This document shows, in pieces, positions 42,358 through 50,769 of a stretch of DNA of 64,000 nucleotides. The position numbers and the translations under genes were made by a program. Location of the stretch: contig NZ_QLZQ01000003.1 of assembly GCF_003289925.1 (NCBI RefSeq), forward strand, positions 1 through 64,000, read 5' to 3'. The notes under the pieces are model-generated. The model was not told the DNA's origin, did not search any database, and was given only the letters and a program-made list of their open reading frames with translations. This DNA comes from Planococcus maitriensis. Lineage in GTDB: Bacteria; Bacillota; Bacilli; Bacillales_A; Planococcaceae. Numbering within the stretch: position 1 is the stretch's first letter; every line of letters begins with the position of its first letter.

Positions 42358-42735
42358 ATGACCGAAGCGATTACGACGTTTTTGCTGTTTCAAGGCCAAG
42401 CAGAAGAGGCGATGAAACTGTACACTTCAATTTTCGGAAATTCCCATATCGGTTCTATTTCGTACCGAGAGGACGGCAAAGTAGAGCAGGCAAGCTTTAC
42501 ATTGGCAGGCACCGAATACATGTGCATCGATAGCCCCGTTCCGCATGAGTTCACTTTTACGCCTGCTGTGTCGATATTTGTCCAAGTGGATGATGAAGCG
42601 CAATTCGATAGAGTCTATAGTGCTTTAAGCGAAGGCGGAAAAGTGCTGATGGAACCTGGCGATTACGGCTTCAGCGCGAAATTTGGCTGGTGCAATGACC
42701 GCTTCGGCGTATCCTGGCAAGTGACTATTAAATAG
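42358..42735 (+). CDS. PhnB-like VOC family protein
   Basis: A 125-residue PhnB/YihV-type VOC protein. It opens ITTFLLFQGQAEEAMKLYTS, with FTLAGTEYMCIDSPVPHEF in the middle and KFGWCNDRFGVSWQV at the end. AAGGAGG precedes the ATG, 13 bases after the permease stop, so it is probably the last gene of the tetR-ABC operon. Reaction unknown. Confidence 0.85.
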   Translation: MTEAITTFLLFQGQAEEAMKLYTSIFGNSHIGSISYREDGKVEQASFTLAGTEYMCIDSPVPHEFTFTPAVSIFVQVDDEAQFDRVYSALSEGGKVLMEPGDYGFSAKFGWCNDRFGVSWQVTIK

Positions 42736-42736
42736 A

Positions 42737-42773
42737 AGATCCCCGGCGCACCGATGCACCGGGGATTTTTTAG
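42737..42773 (+). terminator. Terminator of the tetR-ABC-VOC operon
   Basis: ATCCCCGG and CCGGGGAT arms around an imperfect loop, followed by six T residues. Confidence 0.88.
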
Positions 42774-42833
42774 GAGTTATTGTGCTGCGATGACGGCAAA
42801 AGGACTCGGTTCCTCGCTTTCGCTGAACGCAGG

Positions 42834-43523
42834 TTAAAGCAGCAGCCAGGCAGCGAGCGGGCTGAGCAAAGCGCCGAGGACGGCGGCCAAGGTCATCGCG
42901 ACGGAACTCATCGAGGCATCTTCCGGGCCGTATTCGAACGCTTTCGCTGTGCCAAGCCCGTGAGCAGAAGCCCCGAGGCCGATCCCGCGTCCAATCGGGG
43001 AATCGATGTTCAGCAATTGCAGCAAATAGGGGCCGAGAAGGATGCCCGTGAAGCCGGCGACCATGACGAATACGGCAGCCAGCGACGGGATGCCGCCGAT
43101 TGTCGTCGCAACTTGCATGGCGACAGGCGTGGTCAATGATTTCGGCAAGACCGTCAGAATCAATTCTTCCGTAAAGCCCAGCCAGCGCGTAAACAAGGTG
43201 CCGCTGGCGAGGCCAGCGATGACGCCGGCAACAATGCCGGCAGCGATCGGAACCAGGTTTTTCTGGAGCAATTCACGATGCTTGTAAAGTGGCACGGCAA
43301 GCGCGACGACAGCCGGCCCGAGAAAGGCTGCGACCCAGTCGCCGCCTTCCATATAAGTTTCATAAGGAATATCGAACAGGATTAAAATGGCGACGAGCGC
43401 TACCGTCGCCGTGATGACGGGGTTCAAGGGTGTTTTGCGAAACCGCAGGTAAAGAAAATTGGCGACGACGTAAGCTGCTACGGTCAGCACGGAAAAGATA
43501 ATAGCTGAAGGAGTGAATGCCAT
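42834..43523 (-). CDS. lrgB: LrgB/CidB family membrane protein
   Basis: A 229-residue LrgB-family protein with multiple membrane helices. Signature stretches are VAAFLGPAVVALAVPLYKH, LPKSLTTPVAMQVA and GLGASAHGLGTAKAFEYGPE. GGAGGAATCG precedes the ATG. It directly follows the lrgA-type gene. The LrgAB/CidAB pair acts in murein hydrolase control, and in pyruvate or small-acid transport in several Bacillales. I cannot tell the lrg from the cid branch. Confidence 0.9.
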   Translation of the reverse strand: MAFTPSAIIFSVLTVAAYVVANFLYLRFRKTPLNPVITATVALVAILILFDIPYETYMEGGDWVAAFLGPAVVALAVPLYKHRELLQKNLVPIAAGIVAGVIAGLASGTLFTRWLGFTEELILTVLPKSLTTPVAMQVATTIGGIPSLAAVFVMVAGFTGILLGPYLLQLLNIDSPIGRGIGLGASAHGLGTAKAFEYGPEDASMSSVAMTLAAVLGALLSPLAAWLLL

Positions 43524-43525
43524 GA

Positions 43526-43900
43526 TTACGATTCCTCCTTGTGAACTGTACTGCGATTCGCGATGTGCTGGCTTGCGAGCCCGGCAGCCCCCATCGTCAT
43601 CAGCGTACTGATGACGACAATCGGCAGCAGTAACACGCCTTTTCCGGAGAACAAGGGACCATAATCAACCACGCCGACCGTCGCCGGAATGAAATATAAA
43701 GAAAGAAAGCTCAACAGAAAAGTGGCGCCGGCGTCAATCCACTCAAGCGGATAGATCTTCAGCAGTAATGCACTGAACAGCAGCAGAAAGCCGATAATAC
43801 TTCCCGGCATCGGTAAATTGAGTAAGGCCTGAATGGCTTCGCCGATCAATAAAAAGCCATAGAGGACAAGTAATTGTAAAACAATGCGTATGATTTTCAT
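43526..43900 (-). CDS. lrgA: LrgA/CidA family holin-like protein
   Basis: A 124-residue protein with four membrane helices and the LrgA/CidA signatures GFLLIGEAIQALLNLPMPGS, IIGFLLLF and FIPATVGVVDYGPLF. It is the upstream gene, with lrgB two bases behind. No LytSR two-component genes or CidR are in the window. Confidence 0.9.
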   Translation of the reverse strand: MKIIRIVLQLLVLYGFLLIGEAIQALLNLPMPGSIIGFLLLFSALLLKIYPLEWIDAGATFLLSFLSLYFIPATVGVVDYGPLFSGKGVLLLPIVVISTLMTMGAAGLASQHIANRSTVHKEES

Positions 43901-44087
43901 TGGGTACCTCCGCCTCCCCGACAGTTTTGGAAAACGATGGACGTCTTCATATATGTAGATATTTTACAGCAATGGGCTGGAAATGCGAGCCGCTATTTTC
44001 GTCAAAAGAAGCGGAATAACTGTAAGGACAGGAAGAAAATGATATAGCGAAAAAGCACTGTATATATACATTCTACATGAATGATGA
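43901..44087. other. Intergenic region upstream of lrgA, left part
   Basis: No gene. It is AT-rich, with TATATATACA near 44070. Beyond the lrgA ribosome-binding site (GGAGGCGGAGG on the minus strand) I see no clear operator. The right part of this gap holds the brnQ control sites listed separately. Confidence 0.4.
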
Positions 44088-44102
44088 AATTTTCCGAAAA
44101 TA
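44088..44102 (+). promoter_or_regulatory. CodY box upstream of brnQ
   Basis: AATTTTCCGAAAATA matches the CodY consensus AATTTTCWGAAAATT at 13 of 15 positions and is almost palindromic. It lies just before the predicted -35 of brnQ, a frequent CodY target in Bacillales, so amino-acid-dependent repression is likely. Confidence 0.72.
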
Positions 44103-44114
44103 AAACTTTAATGC

Positions 44115-44164
44115 TTGCATTTTACCTGAGATGTTGTAGTATTACCTTATGCAATATATCGCAT
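44115..44164 (+). promoter_or_regulatory. brnQ promoter and candidate GntR operator
   Basis: TTGCAT (44115-44120), 16 bases, then TAGTAT (44137-44142) form the promoter. Just downstream is ATATATCGCAT (44154-44164), within the partly symmetric TATGCAATATATCGCATA. The same 11 bases occur at 46385-46395 in front of the nearby GntR gene, on the other strand. Confidence 0.55.
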
Positions 44165-44235
44165 ACAATTATTCGTTAATAGTATTTTGAGATAAAGAAG
44201 AGTGAATATTCAAAAAGTAAAGGAGTTAATTAAGC

Positions 44236-45609
44236 ATGGACAGCAAATTATCGATGAAGGCTTATCTTATCATTGGCACAATGCTTTTCGCGTTATTTTT
44301 CGGGGCGGGGAATTTAATCTTTCCGGCACAACTCGGCCAATATGCAGGGGAAAATGTTTGGTTGGCGATGGCCGGGTTCTTGACGACAGGTGTCGGCTTG
44401 CCGCTTCTTGGCATCTTGGCCATCGGCTTTTCTAAGAGCCGGGACTTGCAAGATCTTTCGAGCCGTGTACATCCGGTCTACGGATTATTGTTCACCGCAG
44501 CGCTTTATTTGACGATCGGGCCATTCTTCGCGTTGCCGCGGACGGCAGCCGTTTCTTATGAAGTGGGCATCGTGCCATTCATCAGCGAAGGGTCGATGAC
44601 GGTCGGCTTGATCGTATTTTCAATTGTCTTTTTTGCAGTATCTTTATTGTTGTCGTTGAACCCGACGCAAATGGTCGAAAGCATCGGCAAGTTTTTGGCC
44701 CCAGCGATCTTGGTCGTGCTCGGTATCCTGCTGGTCGCAGCGTTCTTCTCCCCTATGGGCGAGGCTGGCCCTGCGCAAGAGGGGTATGCAAGCGGTGCTT
44801 TCCTGACCGGCTTTACAGAAGGGTATAATACGATGGACGCGCTTGCTTCACTCGTGTTCGGCATCATCGTCATTTCTGCTGTGCGGAAAATGGGCGTCAC
44901 TTCATCCAAAGGGATCTTGAGAGCCACACTTCGCAGCGGTGTGGTTGCAGCCGCTTTGCTGGCAGTCGTGTATTCAGGAATCGCATTCCTGGGTGCCACA
45001 AGCACATCCCAGCTCGGCCTATTGGAAACCGGCGGGCCGGTATTGAGCGGAGCTTCGAGCCATTACTTCGGCACATTCGGCGCCTTGCTGCTCGCTGTTA
45101 TCATCACTTTGGCGTGCCTTACGACAGCGGTCGGCTTGACTGTAGCCAATGCGGAATTCTTCCATAAGTTGACGCCTGGCATCAGCTATCGCACATATGT
45201 CTTTATCTTCACCGTATTTTCATTGGTCGTCACGAATGCCGGACTATCGAACATCATCACGTATTCCATTCCAGTATTGATGTTCTTGTATCCATTGGCA
45301 ATCGTCCTGATCATGCTGGCGTTCTTGTCGCCTCTTTTCCACCACAGCCGCATCGTCTACGTATCGGCTATTGGCGTGACATTCTTCATCGCGATCGTTG
45401 ACGGCTTGAAGACTTTGACGGGATCGCTTGGCATAGCAAACCCGACTTGGCTTCAAAGCATCATCGACTTCTATTCGGAGGTTCTGCCGCTATACGCTGA
45501 TGGGCTCGGCTGGCTGGTGCCGGCTTTGGCCGCCATCATCATTTCCGGCGTGGCTGTCCGCTTGAGAAGCCGCGGGGAAGCGGAATCCCCAGCTTTCACA
45601 AACCGCTAA
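44236..45609 (+). CDS. brnQ: Branched-chain amino acid transporter BrnQ
   Basis: A 457-residue, 12-helix LIVCS-family carrier for leucine, isoleucine and valine. It has MLFALFFGAGNLIFPAQLGQ near the start, then GPFFALPRTAAVSYEVG and LACLTTAVGLTVANAEFF, all typical. AAAGGAG lies 10 bases before the ATG. A CodY-like box precedes the promoter, and a GntR-type regulator gene is convergent downstream. A shared 11-base motif links brnQ and that regulator. Confidence 0.93.
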   Translation: MDSKLSMKAYLIIGTMLFALFFGAGNLIFPAQLGQYAGENVWLAMAGFLTTGVGLPLLGILAIGFSKSRDLQDLSSRVHPVYGLLFTAALYLTIGPFFALPRTAAVSYEVGIVPFISEGSMTVGLIVFSIVFFAVSLLLSLNPTQMVESIGKFLAPAILVVLGILLVAAFFSPMGEAGPAQEGYASGAFLTGFTEGYNTMDALASLVFGIIVISAVRKMGVTSSKGILRATLRSGVVAAALLAVVYSGIAFLGATSTSQLGLLETGGPVLSGASSHYFGTFGALLLAVIITLACLTTAVGLTVANAEFFHKLTPGISYRTYVFIFTVFSLVVTNAGLSNIITYSIPVLMFLYPLAIVLIMLAFLSPLFHHSRIVYVSAIGVTFFIAIVDGLKTLTGSLGIANPTWLQSIIDFYSEVLPLYADGLGWLVPALAAIIISGVAVRLRSRGEAESPAFTNR

Positions 45610-45657
45610 AAAAAGCTGTTCCCTAACGTGTCGGACACGTTGAGGAACAGCTTTTTT
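45608..45657. terminator. Bidirectional terminator between brnQ and the GntR gene
   Basis: AAAAAAGCTGTTCC and GGAACAGCTTTTTT outer arms with inner AACGTGT/ACACGTT. The GntR stop codon abuts the right side. Confidence 0.92.
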
Positions 45658-46318
45658 AAATGCCTTTGGAAGCGGTCAGGTCATCGATGGTACGGACCCA
45701 GTTGGATTTCATCAGGTGTGTAATCTTCTCGCCGTCCCCGGCTTTTAGTGTTTCGATGATTTCGATGTGCTCGTCGTGGGAGCGCATCGTCAAAACTAGG
45801 GAATGATGGAAAAATTGTCTGCGGACATGCGATTGAAGCTGGCCGAGCATGGAATCTATATAGGGATTTCCAGCCGCATCCACGATGATCTGGTGGAATT
45901 CTTCATCGATTTTCAAAGCAGAGAAGGAATCACTGTTGCGGATGGCACGCGCAAATTTGCGGTTGGTTTCTTCCAACAGGCCAAAAATCTCAGGCGTTAA
46001 ATTTGGAATGGCAAGTTCACCGGCAAGCGCTTGGAGCGCGGCAAGGGGGGGCAGGAGGTGTTTGATGTCTTCGATATGGATATCCGTAACGCGTGTCGCT
46101 TTGCCGGGAAACATTTCGATGAATCCTTGGACTTCAAGAAGTTGCAATGCTTCGCGGATCGGTGTCCGGCTCAAATTGAGCGCTTCAGCGAGTTCGGTGT
46201 CGACCAGTTTCTCGCCGGGCTGCAAGGTGCCGTCGATGATCCATTGCTGCAATTGCGAATGGGCACTTTCTTTAGCGGAAACGCGTACCGGTCTTGTATG
46301 GTCTACAGGAATCGGCAT
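45656..46318 (-). CDS. GntR-family (FCD type) transcriptional regulator
   Basis: A 220-residue regulator. The winged HTH has LVDTELAEALNLSRTPIREA and LQLLEVQGFIEMFPGK. The FCD effector domain has IDEEFHQIIVDAAGNPYIDS with metal-ligand-type residues (Asp, His) and a later SHDEHIEIIE. Start at 46318 has AAAGGAG seven bases upstream, preferred to the Met 11 codons earlier. It may control brnQ and itself through the shared ATATATCGCAT motif. The ligand is unknown. Confidence 0.85.
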   Translation of the reverse strand: MPIPVDHTRPVRVSAKESAHSQLQQWIIDGTLQPGEKLVDTELAEALNLSRTPIREALQLLEVQGFIEMFPGKATRVTDIHIEDIKHLLPPLAALQALAGELAIPNLTPEIFGLLEETNRKFARAIRNSDSFSALKIDEEFHQIIVDAAGNPYIDSMLGQLQSHVRRQFFHHSLVLTMRSHDEHIEIIETLKAGDGEKITHLMKSNWVRTIDDLTASKGI

Positions 46319-46384
46319 AGTAAATCTCCTTTCGAAATTATCTGACTCCATTATACACTAATTTAAGGGGTGATAAAATGCAGA

Positions 46385-46395
46385 ATGCGATATAT
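46385..46395 (-). promoter_or_regulatory. Candidate GntR operator in front of its own gene
   Basis: On the minus strand ATATATCGCAT, identical over 11 bases to 44154-44164 upstream of brnQ. It lies 67 bases before the regulator start. Confidence 0.5.
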
Positions 46396-46481
46396 CTAAA
46401 ACGGTGATTTGCGAATGTCAGTTTGAGGCCCTTCCTAAAGGGAATAACAGCATTATCAGGAAACTTTAAGGAGGAGCCGCC

Positions 46482-46841
46482 ATGCTATCATTCGTTACCA
46501 GTAAGGACGAACAAACTCTTGCCATCGAAGTGGAAGGCAAAGTGACGAAAGACGATCTGAAGAAATTCGACAATGTGGTATTCGAAAAATTCCGCAATGA
46601 TGAGAAATTCAATGTTTATGCCGTAATCGGCGATATCGACGTCCCTACAGCAGGAGCGATGTTCGAAGAGCTGGCCGTCGATGCCAAACGCTGGAGCCAA
46701 TACAATAAACTCGCGGTCGTGAGTGAAAAGAATTGGCTTGATAAAGTATCGGGCGTCATTGACAAAATGCCTGGCGTCCAAGCCGAACACTTCCCGATTG
46801 ACCGGATGGAACAGGCTTGGGACTGGATAAAGGAGAGGTGA
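46482..46841 (+). CDS. STAS/SEC14 (SpoIIAA-like) protein, first copy
   Basis: A 119-residue SpoIIAA-like (DUF3478) protein. It has the LAIEVEGKVTKDDLKKFDNV opening, KFNVYAVIGDIDVPTAGAMF in the middle and IDRMEQAWDWIKER at the end. AAGGAGG lies about nine bases upstream. It is followed six bases later by a paralogue. These small lipid- or protein-binding-like domains have no established function. Confidence 0.82.
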   Translation: MLSFVTSKDEQTLAIEVEGKVTKDDLKKFDNVVFEKFRNDEKFNVYAVIGDIDVPTAGAMFEELAVDAKRWSQYNKLAVVSEKNWLDKVSGVIDKMPGVQAEHFPIDRMEQAWDWIKER

Positions 46842-46847
46842 AGAGAC

Positions 46848-47204
46848 ATGCTGTCAATTGTACCGAGTAAAGACATAGAAACGATTGCGATTGAAGTGGA
46901 GGGTCGTGCCAGCAAAGCCGACATCGAGAAACTAGACCACGTCATCCGCGAAAAAGTGAGCGAAAAAGGGCATTTCAATATGTATGCAATCATCTACAAG
47001 GTGGAAGATTCGACTTTGTTCGATGCGGCAGACAGTGCCGAAATCGACCGTGAAAGCTGGAGCCAAGCGCGCAAGTTCGCGGTCATCAGCGAAAAGGACT
47101 GGACCTCGGCAGCGAGCGGCTGGCAAGGCTTCGCGGAAGGCCTGGAAACACGCCATTTCAACCTCGACGAAATGAACGATGCATGGGAATGGATGCAAGA
47201 ATAA
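46848..47204 (+). CDS. STAS/SEC14 (SpoIIAA-like) protein, second copy
   Basis: A 118-residue paralogue of the preceding protein, sharing the AIEVEGRASKADIEKLDHV opening, the RESWSQARKFAVISEKDW block and the LDEMNDAWEWMQE end. The pair probably arose by tandem duplication. GGAGAGGTG lies upstream, within the end of the first gene. The divergence is high enough that the two may no longer be redundant. Confidence 0.82.
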   Translation: MLSIVPSKDIETIAIEVEGRASKADIEKLDHVIREKVSEKGHFNMYAIIYKVEDSTLFDAADSAEIDRESWSQARKFAVISEKDWTSAASGWQGFAEGLETRHFNLDEMNDAWEWMQE

Positions 47205-47215
47205 CCAATGAATAC

Positions 47216-47250
47216 AAAGCGTTCCGCATTGCTGCGGAGCGCTTTTTTCT
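47216..47250 (+). terminator. Terminator after the STAS/SEC14 pair
   Basis: AAGCGTTCCGCA and TGCGGAGCGCTT around TTGC, followed by T residues. Confidence 0.88.
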
Positions 47251-47292
47251 TTTCAGAGAACTATTGAAGCCAGAAATTAGAATACTTGGAAT

Positions 47293-47344
47293 GAAAAGAA
47301 GTGAAAAGAAGTGAAAAGAAGTGAAAAGAAGTGAAAAGAAGTGA
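47293..47344 (+). repeat. 10-bp tandem repeat, about five copies
   Basis: GTGAAAAGAA is repeated exactly four times after a partial first unit, with a final GTGA. It directly precedes dispersed repeat copy B. No coding role is apparent. The number of units may vary between strains. Confidence 0.9.
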
Positions 47345-47800
47345 TTGGAAAAGCTTGCGCTTTTCGACTGCGTTTCAGGGGACGCTTGCCGGGGGAGGTG
47401 GGTGTTGAGCCAAGGCGGCAAAAAAGCGCGCCACCTTTGTCTCGCCAGCCCGCTCGGCCCCCCAGGCGTCGCCCCTTCCACTCCGTCTCTAGTTTTAGAG
47501 TGAAAGATTATTTTTTCAGCTCATTAAATATTAAATGTAGAAACAAATCAGGTTTTCTAGCTCAAGTCATCTTTGGTATAGAGAAGCTAGCTTGTCCAAG
47601 GCATCAATATGCCAGACGCTGCATCTCAGGAAGCGATTCCCCCGCTAGCCGGTAACTGAATAAAGAAGCAGACCTGTTTAAACATATTCGGATCAATGAA
47701 ATCTTCTAGCCGCCTAGCGTAAGGGGGTGAGCCGACGCAGTAAGACAAGTGTTCTTCTTGGCTTGCTGCCAAAGGCCAACCCAAAGCCGGGCGGCGACTA
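47345..47800 (+). repeat. Dispersed non-coding repeat, copy B
   Basis: It closely resembles copy C (56570-57054). The 5' half shares CTTTTCGACTGCGTTTCAGG, GTTGAGCCAAGG and CGCCACCTTTGTCTCGCC, ending CCTTCCACTCCGTCTCTA. The middle shares GATTCCCCC, CTAGCCGG and AGAAGCAGA. The 3' half holds hairpin GCAGTAAGACAAG / CTTGGCTTGCTGC (47737-47749, 47757-47769) and CCAACCCAAAGC..GGGCGGCG. No conserved reading frame. It lies between convergent genes. Confidence 0.85.
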
Positions 47801-47862
47801 CTAACCTGAAGCTCCGATAGAACAGCAAACACATTTCTGCAAGCTAACCCTCATTATCTCCA

Positions 47863-48066
47863 CTAAGCTTCTTCAATGCGCACAAGCTCAGCACGCACGA
47901 TGTGGAACAGATTCAAGACAATCGTTTTGCCCGCTGCATCTTCGACAGGAAGCAGGCTGACAGCAATGCCGATGAAATGGTCTTCAAGCGCGCCTTCAAT
48001 GCGGATATCTTCCAGCATGTCCCCGTTCGTCAGCAGGATATTGTAGATGTAGAACTTCTTTTTCAC
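47863..48066 (-). CDS. Conserved small protein of unknown function
   Basis: A 67-residue protein (VKKKFYIYNILLTNGDMLED start, NLFHIVRAELVRIEEA end) with a beta-rich pattern and no membrane segment. The GTG start at 48066 is preceded by AAAGGAGGAGCC, a very strong ribosome-binding site that argues it is a real gene. I do not recognise the family. It is divergent from the rlmI-type gene. Confidence 0.72.
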   Translation of the reverse strand: MKKKFYIYNILLTNGDMLEDIRIEGALEDHFIGIAVSLLPVEDAAGKTIVLNLFHIVRAELVRIEEA

Positions 48067-48187
48067 GACGGCTCCTCCTTTCCTTATCCAATTCACGGAA
48101 AAAGGCGTTTGAAAGTGGGCAGGGCGACGGATTTCCTTTACACTGATTATAATGCAAAATGCAACGGCATAGATAGGATGAGGAATT

Positions 48188-49378
48188 GTGAGAAACGAAT
48201 TGACGGCAACAGTGAAAGACTCATTGAGAAATGAATTGGCGAAAGGATCCCCGCTCATTACAAAAGACGGGTTGATGAGTGAAATCGACGCGCCGGAAGG
48301 GACTTTGCTGCGCCTCGTCGACAAAGACGGACAATATTTGGGCACGGGCTATTACGGCGAACAGAACAAGGGCGCCGGCTGGGTCTTGACGAGAAACCAG
48401 GACGAGGCGGTCAGCCAAGCCTTTATCGAACGCAAGCTGGAGTTGGCATTCAGCCGCCGCGAGAAATTCTTCAACAATCCGGAGACGACCGCTTTCCGTG
48501 TCTTCAACGGCGAAGGGGACGGTTTCGGCGGATTGACAATCGATTATTATGCTGGATTTTACCTGCTGTCCTGGTATAGCGAAGGCGTCTACTCGTTCCG
48601 TGATGATGTCGTGGCAGCTTTGGGGAATGTGGTGGAATGCATCGGCATCTATGAGAAAAAACGCTTCGATACAAAAGGCCAGTACATCGAAGACGACGAT
48701 TTCGTGTCAGGCGAGCGCGGGGAATTCCCGCTGATCGTCAAAGAAAACGGCATGAATTTCGCGGTGTATTTGAATGACGGCGCGATGACCGGCATCTTTC
48801 TCGACCAGCGCGATGTGCGGCAGGCGATCCGCACGAAATATGCGGACGGCAAAACCGTGCTCAATACCTTTTCCTACACAGGGGCCTTTTCCGTGGCAGC
48901 GGCGCTTGGCGGTGCGGACAAGACGACGAGCGTGGATCTCGCGAAGCGCAGTTCGGCGAAAACGATCGAGCAGTTCAGCATCAACGGCATTGATTTCGAT
49001 GAACAGGACATTCTGGTCATGGATGTCTTCAATTATTTCAAATACGCGAAGCGCAAGAACTTAAGCTTTGATATGGTCGTCCTCGATCCCCCAAGTTTTG
49101 CTCGCTCGAAAAAGCATGTTTTCAGTGCAGCGAAAGATTACACCAATTTGATGAAGGAAACGATCGATATTACTGCGCCGGGCGGTTTGATCATCGCCTC
49201 GACCAACAGCGCTTCATTCAATATGAAGAAGTTCACCCAAATGATCGATAAAGCATTCAAAGATAAAAACCAGAAATACAAAGTGGTGGAAACTTATAGC
49301 CTGCCGGCAGATTTCCACGTAGACAGAAGATTTCCGGAAGGCGATTATTTAAAAGTGCTATTCCTCCGTTTATTGTAA
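48188..49378 (+). CDS. rlmI: Class I SAM-dependent rRNA methyltransferase (RlmI-like)
   Basis: A 396-residue protein: an N-terminal PUA domain (about residues 1-85), an RNA-binding middle with FRVFNGEGDGFGGLTIDYY, and a Rossmann methyltransferase with VLNTFSYTGAFSVAAALGGA (SAM site) and DMVVLDPPSFARSK (motif IV). The family methylates 23S rRNA cytosine C5 (E. coli C1962). The GTG start at 48188 follows AGGATGAGG. It corresponds to B. subtilis YwbD in my recollection. Confidence 0.88.
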   Translation: MRNELTATVKDSLRNELAKGSPLITKDGLMSEIDAPEGTLLRLVDKDGQYLGTGYYGEQNKGAGWVLTRNQDEAVSQAFIERKLELAFSRREKFFNNPETTAFRVFNGEGDGFGGLTIDYYAGFYLLSWYSEGVYSFRDDVVAALGNVVECIGIYEKKRFDTKGQYIEDDDFVSGERGEFPLIVKENGMNFAVYLNDGAMTGIFLDQRDVRQAIRTKYADGKTVLNTFSYTGAFSVAAALGGADKTTSVDLAKRSSAKTIEQFSINGIDFDEQDILVMDVFNYFKYAKRKNLSFDMVVLDPPSFARSKKHVFSAAKDYTNLMKETIDITAPGGLIIASTNSASFNMKKFTQMIDKAFKDKNQKYKVVETYSLPADFHVDRRFPEGDYLKVLFLRLL

Positions 49379-49397
49379 GGCGGGCTCATAGGCAGAA

Positions 49398-49447
49398 TAA
49401 AGAGCGCAGATGGGCATTCATACATGAATGTGCATTGGCGCTTTTTG
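49398..49447 (+). terminator. Probable terminator after the rlmI-like gene
   Basis: AAAGAGCGC pairs with GCGCTTTTT across an inner ATTCAT/ATGAAT stem. Confidence 0.7.
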
Positions 49448-49522
49448 CGTTTGTGCATTTCGTTAGTTGGAGACTTTGGTTTATAATGGAAAAACATAAT
49501 CATTCATTTTGGAGGCGGCATC

Positions 49523-50737
49523 ATGGCAAAAGCAATTTCCTCATCATCGCTTGCAGGCAACCCGGTTTATCCGGTAATGTTCGCAATCGGCGGTGTCCAT
49601 TTACTGAACGATTCCTTGCAGGCAGTGATTCCGGCGATGTTCCCGATTTTAGAGAAGGATCTGGGCTTGTCCTTCACGCAGCTTGGGCTGATCGCATTTG
49701 CACTCAATATGGTGGCATCTGTCCTGCAACCGGTCGTCGGATTTGCGAGTGATAAAAAACCGATGCCTTATGCATTGCCGCTCGGCATGGTATTCTCGTT
49801 TATCGGAATCGCCGGCTTGGCCTTTGCGCCGCAATATTGGCTGATCTTGCTGTCAGTCATTTTCCTCGGCTTCGGTTCTGCGGTGTTCCACCCGGAAGGC
49901 TCGCGTGTCTCGTATATGGCAGCGGGCTCGAGGCGCGGCTTGTCGCAATCGATTTATCAAGTCGGCGGCAACTCGGGTCAAGCGCTGGCGCCCTTGATCA
50001 GCGCCTTCATCCTGGTGCCGCTCGGCCAAAGAGGCGCGGCCTTGTTTCTCTTCGTCGCAGCGCTCGGCATTTTCGTGTTATCCAAAATATCTGCCTGGTA
50101 CAAGGCGCAATTAGAGCGGGATAAATTGGAGAAAGTAAAGAAAGCCGTGCTGTCTTCCTTGCCGCCTTTAACGAAAAAGCAAGTGGGCACTGCCTTGACT
50201 TTGCTGTTATTGATCATTTTCGCGCGCACTTTTTACATAACGACCATTACAAGTTTTTATATATTCCATTTAATGGATAATTATGGCGTAACAATACAGC
50301 AAGGCCAAATGTTCATTTTCCTATTCCTTGGAATCGGGGCGTTCGGGACCTTTTTCGGCGGTCCGCTCGCAGACCGCATCGGCCGCAAGCGCGTCATCGT
50401 GCTGTCGTTAATCGTGCCGATCCCGCTGGCGCTGGTGCTGCCGTATGCAGCGCTTCCGCTAGTCGCCGTCATTCTTTCGGTACTGGGCTTTTTCCTCATG
50501 CTGAGCTTTTCCGTCATGGTTGTCTACGCCCAGGAACTCGTACCGAGCAGAATCGGCACGATGTCGGGATTGACAGTCGGTTTAGCGTTCGGCATGGGGG
50601 CCATTGGAGCCGTCGCGATCGGTGTATTGATGGACTCGATCGGCGTGTACGAAACGATGGTCATTATTTCCGTGTTGCCGATTCTTGGGCTGGTCGGCCT
50701 CGCTTTGCCGAAAGACCGGAAAATTGCGGCTGCGTAA
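49523..50737 (+). CDS. MFS transporter, fosmidomycin-resistance (Fsr) type
   Basis: A 404-residue, 12-helix major facilitator. The Fsr-type features are FAIGGVHLLNDSLQAVIPAM in helix 1, FGSAVFHPEGSRVSYMA in helix 4 and GGPLADRIGRKRVIVLS at the 8-9 loop. The family exports fosmidomycin and other drugs. TTTGGAGG lies about 10 bases before the ATG. A BmrA-type exporter follows 32 bases after the stop, so the two may share an operon. Confidence 0.88.
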   Translation: MAKAISSSSLAGNPVYPVMFAIGGVHLLNDSLQAVIPAMFPILEKDLGLSFTQLGLIAFALNMVASVLQPVVGFASDKKPMPYALPLGMVFSFIGIAGLAFAPQYWLILLSVIFLGFGSAVFHPEGSRVSYMAAGSRRGLSQSIYQVGGNSGQALAPLISAFILVPLGQRGAALFLFVAALGIFVLSKISAWYKAQLERDKLEKVKKAVLSSLPPLTKKQVGTALTLLLLIIFARTFYITTITSFYIFHLMDNYGVTIQQGQMFIFLFLGIGAFGTFFGGPLADRIGRKRVIVLSLIVPIPLALVLPYAALPLVAVILSVLGFFLMLSFSVMVVYAQELVPSRIGTMSGLTVGLAFGMGAIGAVAIGVLMDSIGVYETMVIISVLPILGLVGLALPKDRKIAAA

Positions 50738-50769
50738 ATGGCCAGGCCGGATAGATGGGAGATGGAGTT

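Noticed and set aside
42780-43139. A plus-strand open frame of about 120 codons opposite lrgB
   Set aside because: It is antisense to the well-supported lrgB gene and gives a low-complexity product without a ribosome-binding site.
47293-47344. Possible CRISPR array
   Set aside because: The 10-bp units are directly adjacent, with no spacers and no cas genes nearby.
47158-47832. Open frames within repeat copy B and the 10-bp tandem repeat
   Set aside because: Low-complexity or repeat sequence. The equivalent frames in copies A and C differ.
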